Shown here piece after piece: positions 48,544-60,307 of a stretch of 64,000 nt of DNA (within the stretch, counting starts at the first letter, position 1; every line of letters begins with the position of its first letter). A program made the position numbers and the translations under genes. This DNA comes from Alcaligenes sp. SDU_A2 (GTDB lineage: Bacteria; Pseudomonadota; Gammaproteobacteria; Burkholderiales; Burkholderiaceae_B). Under the pieces are notes generated by a model, which saw only the letters and a program-made list of their open reading frames with translations, ran no database searches and was not told the origin of the DNA. Location: NCBI RefSeq assembly GCF_038237375.1, contig NZ_CP151273.1, forward strand, positions 3,348,001 through 3,412,000, in the 5' to 3' direction.

Positions 48544-49410
48544 TTGAATCCGCAAGACCTCAGCACCCTGATTGGCCGCGCCGAACGCGTCCTGGCCCAG
48601 TTGGAAGCCTGGCTGCCCCCCGCCCCCCCGCCCATCGACTGGGACGCCATTGCATTTCGCTGGCGCAAGAACGGCTCACGCGGCTGGCTGGAAGGCGTCC
48701 GGCACATTGCGGCCATACGCAGCCAAGATTTGCAGCACATCGATCGCCAGAAAAGCATCATCGAGCGCAACACACGCCACTTTCTGGAGGGCAAGCCCGC
48801 CAACAATGTGCTGATGACCGGCGCGCGCGGCACCGGCAAAAGCTCGCTGGTCAAAGCCATGCTGTCGCAATTTGCCGATAAAGGGCTGCGTCTGATCGAA
48901 GTGGACAAATCGGATCTGGGCGATCTGGGCGAGATCATCGAACTGATCAGCACCCGTCCCGAACACTTCATCATTTTCAGCGATGATCTGTCCTTCGAGG
49001 AAGGCGAAGCCGGCTACAAGGCCCTGAAATCCGTGCTGGACGGCTCGGTGGCCTCGCCCGGCGACAATGTGCTGATCTATGCCACATCCAACCGACGTCA
49101 CCTGATGCCCGAATACATGAAGGAAAATCTGGGTACGTCCACCGCCGCCGACGGCGAGATCCACCCCGGCGAAGCCGTGGAGGAAAAAGTATCGCTGTCC
49201 GAGCGCTTTGGTTTGTGGCTGTCCTTCTACCCGTTCAAGCAAGACGATTATCTGGACATTGTCTACTACTGGCTGGGCGAGCTGGGATGCCCCGCCGACC
49301 AGATACAAGCGGCGCGCACCGAAGCGCTGCAATGGACACTGGAGCGCGGTTCGCGCTCGGGACGCGTGGCGCGCCAATTTGCCCGCGACTGGACGGCCCG
49401 CCATGTCTAA
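48544..49410 (+). CDS. DUF815 P-loop ATPase
   Basis: A 288-aa AAA-like ATPase of the DUF815 family, whose function is unknown. Walker A is MTGARGTGKSSLVKAM, a Walker-B-like IIFSDDLSF follows, and ATSNRRHL resembles a sensor-1 motif. TTG is the start codon, 5 bases after GGAGACTG. The Nudix-ThiE gene overlaps its end by 8 bases, and a third gene overlaps that one, so the three form a tight operon. Confidence 0.9.
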   Translation: MNPQDLSTLIGRAERVLAQLEAWLPPAPPPIDWDAIAFRWRKNGSRGWLEGVRHIAAIRSQDLQHIDRQKSIIERNTRHFLEGKPANNVLMTGARGTGKSSLVKAMLSQFADKGLRLIEVDKSDLGDLGEIIELISTRPEHFIIFSDDLSFEEGEAGYKALKSVLDGSVASPGDNVLIYATSNRRHLMPEYMKENLGTSTAADGEIHPGEAVEEKVSLSERFGLWLSFYPFKQDDYLDIVYYWLGELGCPADQIQAARTEALQWTLERGSRSGRVARQFARDWTARHV

Positions 49411-50404
49411 ACCCTGCATCGAAGTGGCTGTGGGTGTCCTGTTGCAAGCTGATGGCAAAGTGCTGCTGGGCAGCCGACCGGCCGACAAGCCCTGGCCGGG
49501 CTGGTGGGAGCTGCCTGGTGGCAAGATCGAGCCCGGCGAGGATGTGTTGCAGGCGCTGGTTCGCGAACTGCGCGAGGAGCTGGACATCACCGTTACCCAG
49601 GCCCAGCCTTGGGTAACGTATACGCACGAATACCCAAAAAACTTCGTCAAACTGTACTTTTGCCTGGTGCGCGGCTGGGAAGGCACGCCGCGCAGCATGG
49701 AGGGGCAGGAACTGGCCTGGGTAGACCCCGCCGGCCCCCTGAGCGTCGGCCCGGTGCTGCCGGCCACGGAACCCCCGCTTAAATGGCTGCAATTGCCCGA
49801 ACGCTACCTGATCACCCAGATCCAGGAGCCGGCCAGGCTGGCCGGCTATCTGCAACAACTGGAGCACGCCTTGCAGCAAGGCGTGGCACTGGTTCAATTC
49901 CGTGAACCCGAATGGGCGGCGCGTGCAGATGCGGAATTCAGCTTGCACCAAGCATTCTTGCAAGTGGTCAACCTATGCCACCGCTACCGCGCCCGCTGTC
50001 TGGTCAACAGCGTTCACCCGGAAAGCTGGTGGGACCATGCCGACGGCGTGCATCTGCGCAGTGTCGATGCCCAGGCGCTGGCCGAGCGACATCACGACAC
50101 GCTGACCTCGGTGCCAGCCCTCAAGCAAGGCTTGATCGGAGTATCCGCTCATCAAGCCGCGGACATCGACGTGGCCCGCCGGCTTCAGGCCGACTTTCTG
50201 GTGCTGGGCCATGTGCTGGATACCCCGTCCCACCCCGGCCAGCCCGGCATGGGGTGGGCGCATTTCAGCGAATTGGCGGGGCTAGCCGGCCGCCCGGTCT
50301 ACGCCATCGGTGGGCAATCCGCGCAAACACTGCCTATCGCCCGCCAGCATGGTGCCCACGGCATCGCTGGCATACGCGCCCTTCTGGACACCCCGCCCGC
50401 ATGA
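49403..50404 (+). CDS. Nudix hydrolase fused to a ThiE-like domain
   Basis: A bifunctional protein of 333 aa. The N-terminal MutT-like Nudix domain (about 1-130) has the Nudix box GGKIEPGEDVLQALVRELREE, shown here split as GGKIEPGE and RELREEL, and the start CIEVAVGVLLQADGKVLLGSR. The C-terminal half (about 140-330) resembles thiamine-phosphate synthase (LVQFRE, VNSV, DGVHLRS, GVSAH, YAIGG). By family it cleans oxidised nucleotides, while the second half may have a degenerate TIM-barrel role. Start at 49403 inside the previous gene. Confidence 0.9.
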   Translation: MSKPCIEVAVGVLLQADGKVLLGSRPADKPWPGWWELPGGKIEPGEDVLQALVRELREELDITVTQAQPWVTYTHEYPKNFVKLYFCLVRGWEGTPRSMEGQELAWVDPAGPLSVGPVLPATEPPLKWLQLPERYLITQIQEPARLAGYLQQLEHALQQGVALVQFREPEWAARADAEFSLHQAFLQVVNLCHRYRARCLVNSVHPESWWDHADGVHLRSVDAQALAERHHDTLTSVPALKQGLIGVSAHQAADIDVARRLQADFLVLGHVLDTPSHPGQPGMGWAHFSELAGLAGRPVYAIGGQSAQTLPIARQHGAHGIAGIRALLDTPPA

Positions 50405-51126
50405 TGCCGCCCGTCACCATCTCGGAGCACGAAGGCGTACGCTACCTGCACCTGGGTTCGCCCTGGGTGCAGGGTGCCATGCGCCTGGACGATCCCGACC
50501 GTCTGGAGCTGGAATACATACGCCAGATGATGATGTGGACACTGTTTCTGGAACAGCCCCGGCGCATTGCGCAGTTAGGACTGGGAGCCGGGGCGCTGAC
50601 CCGTTTTTGTCACCAACGCTTTCCCCAGGCACTGGTCGAGGCGGTGGAGTTAAATCCCGATGTGCTGCGGGCCTGCCGACTGCTATTCGAGCTGCCGCCC
50701 GATAACGAACGGCTGCACGTGCATGTGTGCGATGCACTGGACTACCTGGAAAAGCAGGACGCTAGCCTGGATATTTTGCAGGTAGACCTGTATTCGGACC
50801 AGGCCGAACATCCGGCCCTGGAAGATCAGGCGTTTTATCAGGCCTGCCAACGGGCGTTGACCCCACAAGGGCTGCTGACCGTCAACCTGCTGGGTTCGCC
50901 CTTGGTCCACGCCCGCAATCTGCATGCCTTGCAAAACAGCTTCGCCGCCGTCGCCTGGATGCCCGAGACCCACGACGGCAATATTGTCGCCATCGCCTTT
51001 AACGAAGCGCCGCAGATCGATTTCGACGAGCTCTACGAACGGGCTGATCGTATCCAGGCGCAATGGGACTTGTTCGACGCCCGCCGCTGGGTAGACGGTC
51101 TGTATGCCTGGATGGAACAAGACTGA
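50401..51126 (+). CDS. Spermidine-synthase-like methyltransferase-fold protein
   Basis: A 241-aa member of the SpeE/spermidine-synthase-like family. The dcSAM/SAM-binding motif AQLGLGAGALTRF and acidic VEAVELNPDVLRACR are visible, with LDILQVDLYSD following. Length is shorter than true SpeE and there is no neighbouring speD, so polyamine synthesis is not assured. It overlaps the Nudix-ThiE stop (ATGA). A longer frame from 49912 is not the gene. Confidence 0.85.
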   Translation: MMPPVTISEHEGVRYLHLGSPWVQGAMRLDDPDRLELEYIRQMMMWTLFLEQPRRIAQLGLGAGALTRFCHQRFPQALVEAVELNPDVLRACRLLFELPPDNERLHVHVCDALDYLEKQDASLDILQVDLYSDQAEHPALEDQAFYQACQRALTPQGLLTVNLLGSPLVHARNLHALQNSFAAVAWMPETHDGNIVAIAFNEAPQIDFDELYERADRIQAQWDLFDARRWVDGLYAWMEQD

Positions 51127-51165
51127 AACGCCCCCCTGCGTAGGCCCCGAGCGGCCCGCAGGGCG

Positions 51166-52638
51166 CTACGGCACCGCTGGCTGAGCCACAGCACCAGACG
51201 CAGCGGCCGTATCGGACACCGCCGTCCAGCCCCCGCCCAGCGCGACCAGCAATTTGACCGCTGCCCGCAGGCGTTGCGACTCTATATCCAAGGCCTGCTG
51301 CTCCGCCGAAAACGCCGACGTTTCCGTCTGGGCCAGACTCAGATAGTCCACCAGACCGGCATCAAACTGATTCCGAGTCAATTGCAAAGACTCGCGCGCA
51401 GCCGCCAGCGCGCGAGACTGGCTGATCTGTTCACGTCCCAGGCCATATAGCTCGGACAGCGCATCCTCGACCTCTTTCAGAGCTTCCAGCACCGTCTGTC
51501 GATACGCAGCCACCTGCTCGTCGTAGCTGGCCTGGGCCTGATTGACCTGGGACTGGCGTGCGCCAAAATCCAGCAAGGTCAACGCCAGGGACGGCCCTAA
51601 AGACCAGACCCGCGCCGGCGCAGTCAGCCAATTACTCAGGTCCGAGCTTTTGAAGCCGCCGCCCGCATTCAAGGTCAAGCTGGGAAACCAGGCCGCCTTG
51701 GCGACGCCGATCTGGGCGTTCGCCTGTGCCATGCGACGCTCGGCGGCGGCCACATCGGGGCGCCGCTCCAGCAAACTGGACGGCAAGCCTACGGGAATCT
51801 CGGGTGTCACTGGCCAGGGCGCATTGGGCACCACTTCAAACTGCGACGGAGCCCGTCCCACCAATACGGCCATCGCATGGTGATACGACGATTTCTCGCG
51901 GTCCAGCGCCAAGCGCTGAGTGCGCGCCCCTTCCAGCTGGCTAAGCGCCGCCGCGACATCGCCGGGCGCGGAAAATCCAGCATCCAGGCGATTCTGATTG
52001 ATCTGCAAAGAGCGCTCGTAAGCCTGAACCGTGCGATCCAGCAACCGCACCGCCGATTCCGCGCTGCGATACTGAAAATACGTCTGCGCCAACTGAGACT
52101 GCAAGCTAAGGCGGGTCGCGGCCATATCGGCTGCGCTGGCCTGTAAAGACGCGTCGCCAGACTCCAGTTGCCGGCGTATACGGCCCCACAAATCCACTTC
52201 CCAAGTCACGTTCAAGCTCAGGTCGTACGCGCTGCTGCTTTGGCTGCTCGTCCCCGACCCGCTGCCTTGGCGTGTGGACGAGGCCGAACTGCTGACCGCA
52301 GGAAACAAACCCGAACGGGTATTGGACAAAGCGGCCTGGGCCTGCCGCACCCGCGCCTGGGCCTGCTGCAAGGAGTAGTTCTGCTCGTTCAGGCTGCTCA
52401 TCAAGGTATCGAGCACCCCGTCGTTAAAGACCCGCCACCATGCCCCTCTGTCCTGCAGGTCGGCCGGCTGCGCGGGCTGCCAGCTTCCCTGGGCTTTCGC
52501 CTCGCGGAAGTGTTCGCCGACGTGGGCCTGGGGCCGCTGGTAATCGGGGCCGACAGCACAACCGGCCAGCGCAGCCAGCAATACCGCCAGGCTTAATGCC
52601 CGACTTCGGGACGCGATGAATCGACGGTTAGCGGGCAT
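51166..52638 (-). CDS. Outer-membrane factor of the RND efflux system (OpmB/NodT type)
   Basis: A TolC-like outer-membrane lipoprotein channel, about 490 aa. The lipobox (LLAALAGC) is followed by AVGPDYQRP and the two duplicated OEP domains with long coiled-coil helices (LSQLEGARTQRLALDREKSSY; LLERRPDVAAAERRM). ATG 52638 is chosen because it follows the muxC stop (TGATATG) and gives a clean lipoprotein signal; an ATG at 52653 is possible. It is the last gene of the four-gene operon. Confidence 0.94.
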   Translation of the reverse strand: MPANRRFIASRSRALSLAVLLAALAGCAVGPDYQRPQAHVGEHFREAKAQGSWQPAQPADLQDRGAWWRVFNDGVLDTLMSSLNEQNYSLQQAQARVRQAQAALSNTRSGLFPAVSSSASSTRQGSGSGTSSQSSSAYDLSLNVTWEVDLWGRIRRQLESGDASLQASAADMAATRLSLQSQLAQTYFQYRSAESAVRLLDRTVQAYERSLQINQNRLDAGFSAPGDVAAALSQLEGARTQRLALDREKSSYHHAMAVLVGRAPSQFEVVPNAPWPVTPEIPVGLPSSLLERRPDVAAAERRMAQANAQIGVAKAAWFPSLTLNAGGGFKSSDLSNWLTAPARVWSLGPSLALTLLDFGARQSQVNQAQASYDEQVAAYRQTVLEALKEVEDALSELYGLGREQISQSRALAAARESLQLTRNQFDAGLVDYLSLAQTETSAFSAEQQALDIESQRLRAAVKLLVALGGGWTAVSDTAAASGAVAQPAVP

Positions 52639-52639
52639 A

Positions 52640-55600
52640 TCAGCTCTGCTCATTCAAGATAGTACGGCGCGCACGGCGCGAAAAACGATGGCGCAAGCGG
52701 TCCAGGTACAGATAGACCACTGGCGTGGTGTAAAGCGTCAGGATCTGACTGAGCACCAGACCACCGACGATGGTCACCCCCAAGGGCTGACGCATCTCCA
52801 CGCCCGGCCCCGAGGCCAATACCAGCGGAATAGCGCCAAAAATAGCCGACAAGGTGGTCATCATGATGGGCCGGAAACGCACCAGGCAGGCTTCGTAAAT
52901 GGCCTGACGCGAGTCCAGACCGCGTTCGCGCTCCATCTGCAAGGCATAATCGACCATCATGATGGCATTTTTCTTGACGATGCCGATCAACAGAAAAACG
53001 CCGATCATGGCGATCAGGTTGAACTCGCCGCTGGTCATCATCAGGGCCAGCAAAGCACCGATACCGGCAGAAGGCAAAGTAGACAAGATCGTCAACGGGT
53101 GCATATAGCTTTCGTACAGCATGCCCAGCACAATGTACAAAGCGACCAGTGCTGCCAGAAACATCAAGGGTTGCTTGGCGATGGAGTCGAGCATCTGGGC
53201 AGTATTGCCCTCGAAACCGGCCTGAATCTCGCGTGTCGGCAACTGGATTCGCGCCATCGCCTGGTCGATCGCGGCCCGTGCCTGACTCAGCGTCACGCCT
53301 TCTGCCAAACCGAAAGATACGGACTCCGCCACCAACAAACCTATATGGTTGATGCCGCGCGGCGTGGTGCCGCTGGTAAACGTCGTAAAGGCCGACAAAG
53401 GCACACGTTTGCCGTCCCGCGCTACGACCTCGATTTCCTGTAGCGACTGCAGATCCTGGGCAAAGCGTTTTTCTACCTCCATGACCACACTGTACTGATT
53501 CAGCCGTCCGTAAATCGTGGATACCTGCCGCTGGCTGAAGGAATTGTTCAAGGTACTGGCGACCAGGGCCATGTCCACACCCAGACGGGTGGCCCGATCA
53601 CGGTCGATGGCCAGCCGCACCTGCCCGGCCTTGTCATCGGTGCTGGTATCCACATCCACCAGCTCGGGCAATTCGGCCATGGCCTGCTGGACTTTAGGCA
53701 CCCAGGTCTTGAGCAGATCCAGGTCGCTGCCCAACAAGGAATAATCGTACGACCCCGAACGAGAACCCCCGCCTCCCCCCACCGGAATATCCTGCTGCGG
53801 CACCATGAACATGCGCGCGCCCGGTGTCGTGCCCAGCGGCACACGCAAACGGTTGACCACATCAGTCGCGCTGGCACCGCGCTGGTCCAGGGGTTTAAGT
53901 TCGACCAGAATGAATGAGGAGGTGCTTCCGCCGCGTCCGCCCGCAAACACAGCCACCGATTGAATATCCGGGTCCTGATTCAGAATGGAGCGGAAATGTT
54001 CCAGCTTGGGTTCCATGGCCTGAAAGGAGGTGCCCCGGTCCACACGAAAAAAACCCATCAACTGACCGGTATCCTGCTGCGGAAACAAACCTTTGGGCAC
54101 CACGGCATACAAATAGACATTCAAACCTATCGTGGCAAACAGCGAAAACAACATCAGCCGGTGATGCCTCAAGGCCCACTCCAGCGAACGCCGATAGCCG
54201 AGCCAACTGACCCGTCCCACCCAACCCAGAAAACGGCTGATCGGATTGCGGACCTGTCCATGCTGAGGTCCGGGACGCAGCAAACGGGCCGACATCATGG
54301 GCGTGACTACCAGAGAGATGATCAGCGACACCAGCACCGCCGTGCACAAGGTCACGGCAAACTCCATGAACAGGCGGCCCGCCAGTCCACCGATCAACCA
54401 CAAAGGAATGAATACCGCGACCAGAGACAGGCTCATGGCCGTAACGGTAAACCCCACCTCGCGCGTGCCGCGCAACGCCGCCCGCATGGGCGACAGTCCC
54501 TTCTCCAGGTAGCGCATGATGCTCTCGAGAACGACGATGGCATCATCCACCACAAAACCGGTGGCCACAATCAAGGCCATCAGTGAAATGGTGTTGAGCG
54601 TAAATCCAAACAGATACATCAGCGCAAACGTGCTGATCAGCGACGCCGGCACGGCGATGGCCGGTATCAGGGCAGCGCGCCAATTGCGCAGAAACAGCAA
54701 GACCACCAGCACGACCAGGGCCACGGCGATAATCAGCGTCAGCTGCGCCTCCTCCAGTGTGGCCCGTATGCTGGGCGTGCGGTCCTGCGCCACCGACAGG
54801 TGCGCCTGGCTGGGCAGCATGTCTTCGATGTCTGCAAGGCGTTCGCGTATGGTATTGACCGTCTCGATGATGTTGGCCCCCGCCTGACGGCGCACAATCA
54901 ACAACACCGCCGGCTGATCGTTCAGATAGCCAAGACTGTGTATGTCCTCGACCGAATCTTCAACCTTGGCCACATCGCCAAGGCGTATCACCTGCCCGTC
55001 CTGGGTCTTGAGGACCAGGGGCTCAAACAGCCGGGCCTGGTTGTACTGCTTGCCCGAGCTCAGTTGCCATTGTTCCTGGGCGTTATCCAGATAGCCATTG
55101 GGCCGCAGACTGTTGGCGTTGTTGATGACAGTGCGCACATCATCCAGCGCAATGCCCGCCGATGCCAGAGCCTGGGGGTTAAGGCCGACACGCACGGCCG
55201 GCAGCGAACCACCGCCCACCTCCACCGAACCCACCCCTGGGATCTGCGCCAGCTTCTGCTGCACGATACCGCTGGCCATATCGTAGAGTTGCGCCTGGGT
55301 CGCGGTGGGTGAGGTCAGCGCCAGCACCATGACCGGCATGGACGAAGGGTTGACCTTTTCGTAGGTCGGCACATTGGACATGCCCGAAGGCAACATGGGC
55401 CGCGCCTGATTGATAGCCGCCTGCACATCGCGGGCCGCACTCTCGATACTGCGCTCCAACTCGAACACCAAAATGATCTGGGTCGAGCCTTCGTTGCTGC
55501 GTGAGCTCATCTCGCTAATACCGGCAATCGAGCCCAGCGCCTGCTCCAGCGGTGTCGCCACGCTGGAGGCCATCGTCTCCGGACTGGCTCCAGGCAAGCT

Positions 55601-55750
55601 GGCCGTGACCGCAATCATAGGAAATTCCATTTCCGGCAAGGGAGCCACCGGCAACAGCCGCAAAGACAGCGCCCCCACCAGCACCATGGCCAGTGCCAGC
55701 AGGCTGGAGCCTACTGGTCGGAAAATGAATAAACCCAGCAAACGCTTCAT
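52640..55750 (-). CDS. muxC: RND multidrug efflux pump subunit MuxC/MdtC-like
   Basis: An inner-membrane RND transporter of 1036 aa. It has two six-helix repeats with large periplasmic loops and typical RND motifs: an N-terminal [29 protein letters not shown] with the proton-relay acidic pair in TM4, and [16 protein letters not shown] near the C-terminus. It forms a heteromeric pump with the upstream MuxB. It overlaps muxB by 4 bases. Confidence 0.94.
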   Translation of the reverse strand: MKRLLGLFIFRPVGSSLLALAMVLVGALSLRLLPVAPLPEMEFPMIAVTASLPGASPETMASSVATPLEQALGSIAGISEMSSRSNEGSTQIILVFELERSIESAARDVQAAINQARPMLPSGMSNVPTYEKVNPSSMPVMVLALTSPTATQAQLYDMASGIVQQKLAQIPGVGSVEVGGGSLPAVRVGLNPQALASAGIALDDVRTVINNANSLRPNGYLDNAQEQWQLSSGKQYNQARLFEPLVLKTQDGQVIRLGDVAKVEDSVEDIHSLGYLNDQPAVLLIVRRQAGANIIETVNTIRERLADIEDMLPSQAHLSVAQDRTPSIRATLEEAQLTLIIAVALVVLVVLLFLRNWRAALIPAIAVPASLISTFALMYLFGFTLNTISLMALIVATGFVVDDAIVVLESIMRYLEKGLSPMRAALRGTREVGFTVTAMSLSLVAVFIPLWLIGGLAGRLFMEFAVTLCTAVLVSLIISLVVTPMMSARLLRPGPQHGQVRNPISRFLGWVGRVSWLGYRRSLEWALRHHRLMLFSLFATIGLNVYLYAVVPKGLFPQQDTGQLMGFFRVDRGTSFQAMEPKLEHFRSILNQDPDIQSVAVFAGGRGGSTSSFILVELKPLDQRGASATDVVNRLRVPLGTTPGARMFMVPQQDIPVGGGGGSRSGSYDYSLLGSDLDLLKTWVPKVQQAMAELPELVDVDTSTDDKAGQVRLAIDRDRATRLGVDMALVASTLNNSFSQRQVSTIYGRLNQYSVVMEVEKRFAQDLQSLQEIEVVARDGKRVPLSAFTTFTSGTTPRGINHIGLLVAESVSFGLAEGVTLSQARAAIDQAMARIQLPTREIQAGFEGNTAQMLDSIAKQPLMFLAALVALYIVLGMLYESYMHPLTILSTLPSAGIGALLALMMTSGEFNLIAMIGVFLLIGIVKKNAIMMVDYALQMERERGLDSRQAIYEACLVRFRPIMMTTLSAIFGAIPLVLASGPGVEMRQPLGVTIVGGLVLSQILTLYTTPVVYLYLDRLRHRFSRRARRTILNEQS

Positions 55751-58700
55751 GCCTGCCCACGCGCGCCGCTGCGGCGAGTGAAACGGTCGAAGAACAGGTA
55801 GATCACAGGCGTCGTGAACAAAGTCAGCACCTGGCTGGCCAGCAGGCCACCCACCATGACCAGGCCCAGCGGCTGGCGCAGCTCCGCGCCCGAGCCGGTG
55901 GCGAACATCAACGGAATGGCACTGAACAAGGCGGCCAGCGTCGTCATCAGAATCGGCCTAAAACGCAGCAGCGCCGCCTGGTGAATCGCCTGACGCGGCG
56001 TCAAGCCCTGCTCGCGCTGGGCCTCCAGGGCGAAATCAATCATCATGATGGCGTTTTTCTTGACGATGCCGATCAGCAAAATAATGCCGATGACGCCTAC
56101 CATGTCCAGGTCCCGCCCGGCCAGCAGCAGAGCCAGCAAGGCACCGATGGCGGCCGACGGCAGCGTGGACAGAATGGTAACGGGATGGATATAGCTTTCG
56201 TACAAAATCCCCAGCACGATGTACATCGTCAGCACGGCAGCCAGCATCAGCCACAGCGTACTGGACAGCGACGCATTAAAAGCCTTGGCCGCGCCCAGAT
56301 AGCGCAAGTCTACCGAATCGGGCATACCGATCTGCGCGCCTACGGCTTCAATGGCCTGAACCGCATCGGACAAGGAATGGCCGGGGGCCAGATCAAAGGA
56401 TGCATTCACGGCCGGGAACTGGCCCAGACGCTCTACCGACAGCGCGCCCGGCAACAATTGGACGCGAGCCAGGGAGGTCACCGGCACCATATTGCCCGCG
56501 CTGGTCGCCACATATATGTGTTCCAGATTCTGCGGACTCTGGCGGGCCTGTTCCTTGACTTCCAGCACGACGCGGTACTGAGCCGACTGCGTGTAGATGG
56601 TGGAAATCAGCCGCTGCCCGAACGCATCGTATAAGGCATCGTCGATTGCCGCCTTGGTCACGCCTACCCGAGCCGCCGCATCGCGATCTATATCCAGCAG
56701 TACCTGCAGGCCATCGTTCTGCAGGCTGGTGGACGCTTCCTTAATCTGAGGCAAGGCACGCACCGCCTCCAGCCACTTAGGCATCCACTCGTTCAGAATC
56801 TGCGGGTCGGGATCGGACAGAGCCAGTTGATACACATTGCGGCTGATCTGATCATCAACCGTCAGCTCCTGAATGGACTGCTGGTAAGACGTCAGGCCAG
56901 GTATCCCCGCCAGGCGTTCGTCCAGCCGCTCCATGATTTCGTTGGCCGAGGCCCGGCCGCTGCTCTGTGGTTTAAGCGCAATCTGCATACGGCCGTTGTT
57001 CAACGTGGCATTCGTTCCATCTACACCGATAAACGAAGTAACCGTCTGCACATCCGGGTCCTGCAGCACTATGGCGGCGGCTTCTTGCTGCAAACGGCTC
57101 ATGGAGCGAAAAGACGCGGTCTGCGGCCCTTGGGTGATTACCTGAATCAAGCCGGTATCCTGCTGGGGAAAAAATCCCTTGGGCACCATCAGGTACAGCA
57201 AGGCAGTCAGCACGACCGTTCCCAGCGCCACCAACAAGGTCAGCGTCTGATGCCGCAACACCAGCACCAGGCCCTTGTCGTAAGCCTGAATCAACCTATC
57301 CATCTGCACGCCGGCCCAGGTCGTAAAGCGTCCATGTTTTTGCTGCGCGCTGGGCGTGAGCATACGCGCGCACATCATGGGCGTGAGCGTCAGCGATATA
57401 AACAGTGACAACAAAATGGCCACGGCCAGCGTAATGGCGAACTCGCTGAACAAGCGCCCGATCACATCGCTCATGAACAGCAGCGGGATCAACACGGCAA
57501 TCAAGGAAATGGTCAGGGACAGCAAGGTAAAACCAATCTGCGCCGCGCCTTTCAGGGCTGCCTGCATGGCGCTCTCGCCCTTTTCGATATACCGGGCAAT
57601 GTTCTCGATCATGACGATGGCGTCGTCCACCACAAAGCCCGTGGCAATCGTCAACGCCATCAACGTCAGGTTGTTAACGCTAAAGCCACATAAAAACATG
57701 ATCGCAAACGTACCGATCAGGGAAATAGGCACAACCACGCTGGGAATAATGGTCGCCGTCCAGGTACGCAGAAATACAAACGTCACCAGCACCACCAGGG
57801 CGATGGCCAGCAACATTTCTTTCTGAACATGATCGACCGAATCGCGGATGGTCTGGGTCCGGTCTGTGGCGACCGTCACGTCCACCCCGACCGGCAAGGA
57901 TTGCCGTATCTCGGGCAGCAGATCCTGAATGCGGTCGACCACATCGATGACATTGGCACCGGGCTGACGCTGGATATTCAACAAGATAGCCGGATCGGTC
58001 CCCACCCAGGCCGCCTGGCGCACGTCCTGGGCATCGCGCACGACCGTTGCCACTTCGCCCAACCGTACGGCGGCATCGTTCTGATAAGCAATGATCAGAT
58101 TTTCGTAATCGCGCACCGACTGCAATTGTTCGTTCGCGCTGATGCTGGTCGAGCGCTGCGGCCCATCCAGATTGCCTTTGGGTTGGTTGACGTTCGCAGC
58201 GACAATCGCCTGCCGGACGCTGGCCAGCGTCAGGTTGCGGGCTGCCAGCGCAGACGGATCGGCCTGGATGCGCACGGCCGGCTGCTGACCGCCTGCAATG
58301 CTGACCAGACCCACTCCATTGACCTGAGACAGCTTTTGCGCAACACGCACATCGATCAGATCGCGCACTTCGTGCAACGGCATGTTCGGAGAAGTGACCG
58401 CCAAGGAAATAACCGGTGTGTCAGCCGGATTGACCTTGTTGTAGATGGGCGGTGCCGGCAGGTCGTTAGGCAACATGGTCGAGGCTGCATTGATCGCCGC
58501 CTGCACTTCCTGCTCGGCCACATCCAAGGACAAGCCCAATTCAAACTGCAAGGTAATGCGCGACGCCCCCCCCGAACTGGACGAAATCATCTGCGACAGA
58601 CCGGACATGCTGCCGAAACGCCGCTCCAGCGGCGATGTAACCAGGGCCGCCACCACATCCGGGCTGGCTCCCGGATATAAGGTCACAACCTGGATCGTGG

Positions 58701-58827
58701 GGTAATCGACCTGGGGCAACGCGGCCACGGGCAGCATGCGGTACCCCAGCAAACCGGCCACCAACAATGCCACCATCGCCAGCGTAGTGGCCACCGGGCG
58801 CAATATGAAAAGGCGGGACATGCTCAC
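55747..58827 (-). CDS. muxB: RND multidrug efflux pump subunit MuxB/MdtB-like
   Basis: A 1026-aa RND transporter with the same architecture as the next gene. [19 protein letters not shown] is the first membrane segment; [19 protein letters not shown] and [19 protein letters not shown] are the conserved TM4 and TM11-region motifs. MdtB/MdtC pairs build a B2C-type heterotrimer in known systems. It starts 3 bases after the membrane-fusion gene. Confidence 0.94.
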   Translation of the reverse strand: MSMSRLFILRPVATTLAMVALLVAGLLGYRMLPVAALPQVDYPTIQVVTLYPGASPDVVAALVTSPLERRFGSMSGLSQMISSSSGGASRITLQFELGLSLDVAEQEVQAAINAASTMLPNDLPAPPIYNKVNPADTPVISLAVTSPNMPLHEVRDLIDVRVAQKLSQVNGVGLVSIAGGQQPAVRIQADPSALAARNLTLASVRQAIVAANVNQPKGNLDGPQRSTSISANEQLQSVRDYENLIIAYQNDAAVRLGEVATVVRDAQDVRQAAWVGTDPAILLNIQRQPGANVIDVVDRIQDLLPEIRQSLPVGVDVTVATDRTQTIRDSVDHVQKEMLLAIALVVLVTFVFLRTWTATIIPSVVVPISLIGTFAIMFLCGFSVNNLTLMALTIATGFVVDDAIVMIENIARYIEKGESAMQAALKGAAQIGFTLLSLTISLIAVLIPLLFMSDVIGRLFSEFAITLAVAILLSLFISLTLTPMMCARMLTPSAQQKHGRFTTWAGVQMDRLIQAYDKGLVLVLRHQTLTLLVALGTVVLTALLYLMVPKGFFPQQDTGLIQVITQGPQTASFRSMSRLQQEAAAIVLQDPDVQTVTSFIGVDGTNATLNNGRMQIALKPQSSGRASANEIMERLDERLAGIPGLTSYQQSIQELTVDDQISRNVYQLALSDPDPQILNEWMPKWLEAVRALPQIKEASTSLQNDGLQVLLDIDRDAAARVGVTKAAIDDALYDAFGQRLISTIYTQSAQYRVVLEVKEQARQSPQNLEHIYVATSAGNMVPVTSLARVQLLPGALSVERLGQFPAVNASFDLAPGHSLSDAVQAIEAVGAQIGMPDSVDLRYLGAAKAFNASLSSTLWLMLAAVLTMYIVLGILYESYIHPVTILSTLPSAAIGALLALLLAGRDLDMVGVIGIILLIGIVKKNAIMMIDFALEAQREQGLTPRQAIHQAALLRFRPILMTTLAALFSAIPLMFATGSGAELRQPLGLVMVGGLLASQVLTLFTTPVIYLFFDRFTRRSGARGQA

Positions 58828-58830
58828 GCT

Positions 58831-60069
58831 TTAGTCGTCCTCGAGTTCGTCATCAGGGCCGCTGCCTTTGTGCTGTGCCCCGGCTGCCCGAACTTTTTCG
58901 CCATTCTCCATGACCTCGACCACAGACCCTTCACGCAGGCGGTCCGTGCCTTCCACCACAATACGATCACCCGCATTCAGCCCCGACACGACCAAGGTTT
59001 GGTCCAACGACGCCGTGCCCAGCTCCACCGGCTGTATATGCACCTTGTCATCCGCATTCAGCGTATATACATACGTACCCACCGAGCCGCGCTGCACGGC
59101 ATAAGATGGAATCAGCAGTCCTTGCTGCTGGCCCAAATACACGCGTGCATTGACGAATTGATTGGGAAACAGATGCTCGTCGGGGTTATCGAATTCGGCT
59201 TTGACACGCAAGGTGCCCGTGGCCACATCTATCTGATTGTCCAGCGCCTGCAACCGCCCTTTGTCCGACAACACCTGTCCGTCGCTGCCGGTGACCTCCA
59301 CGCGCAGCGGCTGCTGACTCTGGCGCATCGCCTGGACTAAAGCCGTCAACTGGTTCTGCGGCAAAGAGAACTCCACCCCGATCGGATCGACCTGAGTAAT
59401 AATCACCATGCCGTCCGTGTTCGCTGCGGAAATCAGATTACCCTGATCCAGCTTGCCCAAGCCCAAGCGCCCCGTCAAAGGCGCGGTAATGCGGGTACGA
59501 TCCAGCTGCAACTGAGTGCGCGCCACCTCCGCCTGCTGGGATACGACCTGCGCCTGCAATTGCTGCACGGCCGTCTGCTTAGTTTCCAACGCCTGACGCG
59601 ACACCGAATTCTGTTGAAACAACACGCGATGCCGCTGCAGCTCCTGCTGGGCCCCTTTCAGTTGGGCCTGACTCTGCAACAGTTGCCCACGCGCCTGATC
59701 CAGTTGCACCTGATAGGTACGCGGATCGATCTGGGCCAGCACATCGCCAGCCTGCACGCTTTGGCCATCGTTGAAATAGACACGCTCAAGCACGCCGTCA
59801 ACTTCGCCCCGGACCGCCACCGTTTGCAACGGCTTGACCGTTGCAATCGCCGTCAGCGTCTGATCGATGAGTCCTGGCTGCACCGTTACGGCCCGCACAG
59901 GGACTTTGCCGGCTCCCAGCATGCCGCGCGCTCGACCCGATTCTTGGTCGGTGGCCGTCGAGTCCGGGGTCAGCATGTAATAAGCCAGGCCCGCGGCCAG
60001 CACACCCAGCCCCCACCAGACATAGAACGACCGGGACTTGCGGCCCCTGCCTGCATTGAACTCCGACAT
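58831..60069 (-). CDS. muxA: Periplasmic adaptor (membrane-fusion protein) MuxA/MdtA-like
   Basis: A 412-aa HlyD/AcrA-type adaptor that couples the RND pump to the outer-membrane channel. It has an N-terminal membrane segment (about residues 14-33), a lipoyl half motif GEVDGVLERVYFNDGQSVQAGDVLAQIDP, a coiled coil (QLLQSQAQLKGAQQELQRHR) and a beta-barrel plus C-terminal charged tail. GGGAG precedes the ATG. It is the first gene of muxABC-opmB. No local regulator is found in the 0.24-kb upstream gap. Confidence 0.93.
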   Translation of the reverse strand: MSEFNAGRGRKSRSFYVWWGLGVLAAGLAYYMLTPDSTATDQESGRARGMLGAGKVPVRAVTVQPGLIDQTLTAIATVKPLQTVAVRGEVDGVLERVYFNDGQSVQAGDVLAQIDPRTYQVQLDQARGQLLQSQAQLKGAQQELQRHRVLFQQNSVSRQALETKQTAVQQLQAQVVSQQAEVARTQLQLDRTRITAPLTGRLGLGKLDQGNLISAANTDGMVIITQVDPIGVEFSLPQNQLTALVQAMRQSQQPLRVEVTGSDGQVLSDKGRLQALDNQIDVATGTLRVKAEFDNPDEHLFPNQFVNARVYLGQQQGLLIPSYAVQRGSVGTYVYTLNADDKVHIQPVELGTASLDQTLVVSGLNAGDRIVVEGTDRLREGSVVEVMENGEKVRAAGAQHKGSGPDDELEDD

Positions 60070-60307
60070 GTAAGCTCCCGGCTAAAACTAGATTGTCTGC
60101 GCACAGCGTCAAAATCAGCGTTTAACAGACCGCAGTCCAGGCCCTTGGAGGGCACGCCTGCGTGCGCACGATATTCTCCATCGCAGCGCCGATGCGAAAC
60201 AAGCTCAAACATTCAGGCGCAGCCTATGTGCAACAGGCGCGCCATAAAGCGCGCCTGCCCGGGCCAGTATAAATTTCGCTATATGAACCTGATATGAACG
60301 AAGCCGT

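Noticed and set aside
51127-51165. GC-rich inverted repeat between the SpeE-like gene and the efflux operon as an intrinsic terminator
   Set aside because: A stem can be drawn (CCCTGCG / CGCAGGG) but no T-tract follows on either strand, so support is too weak to list.
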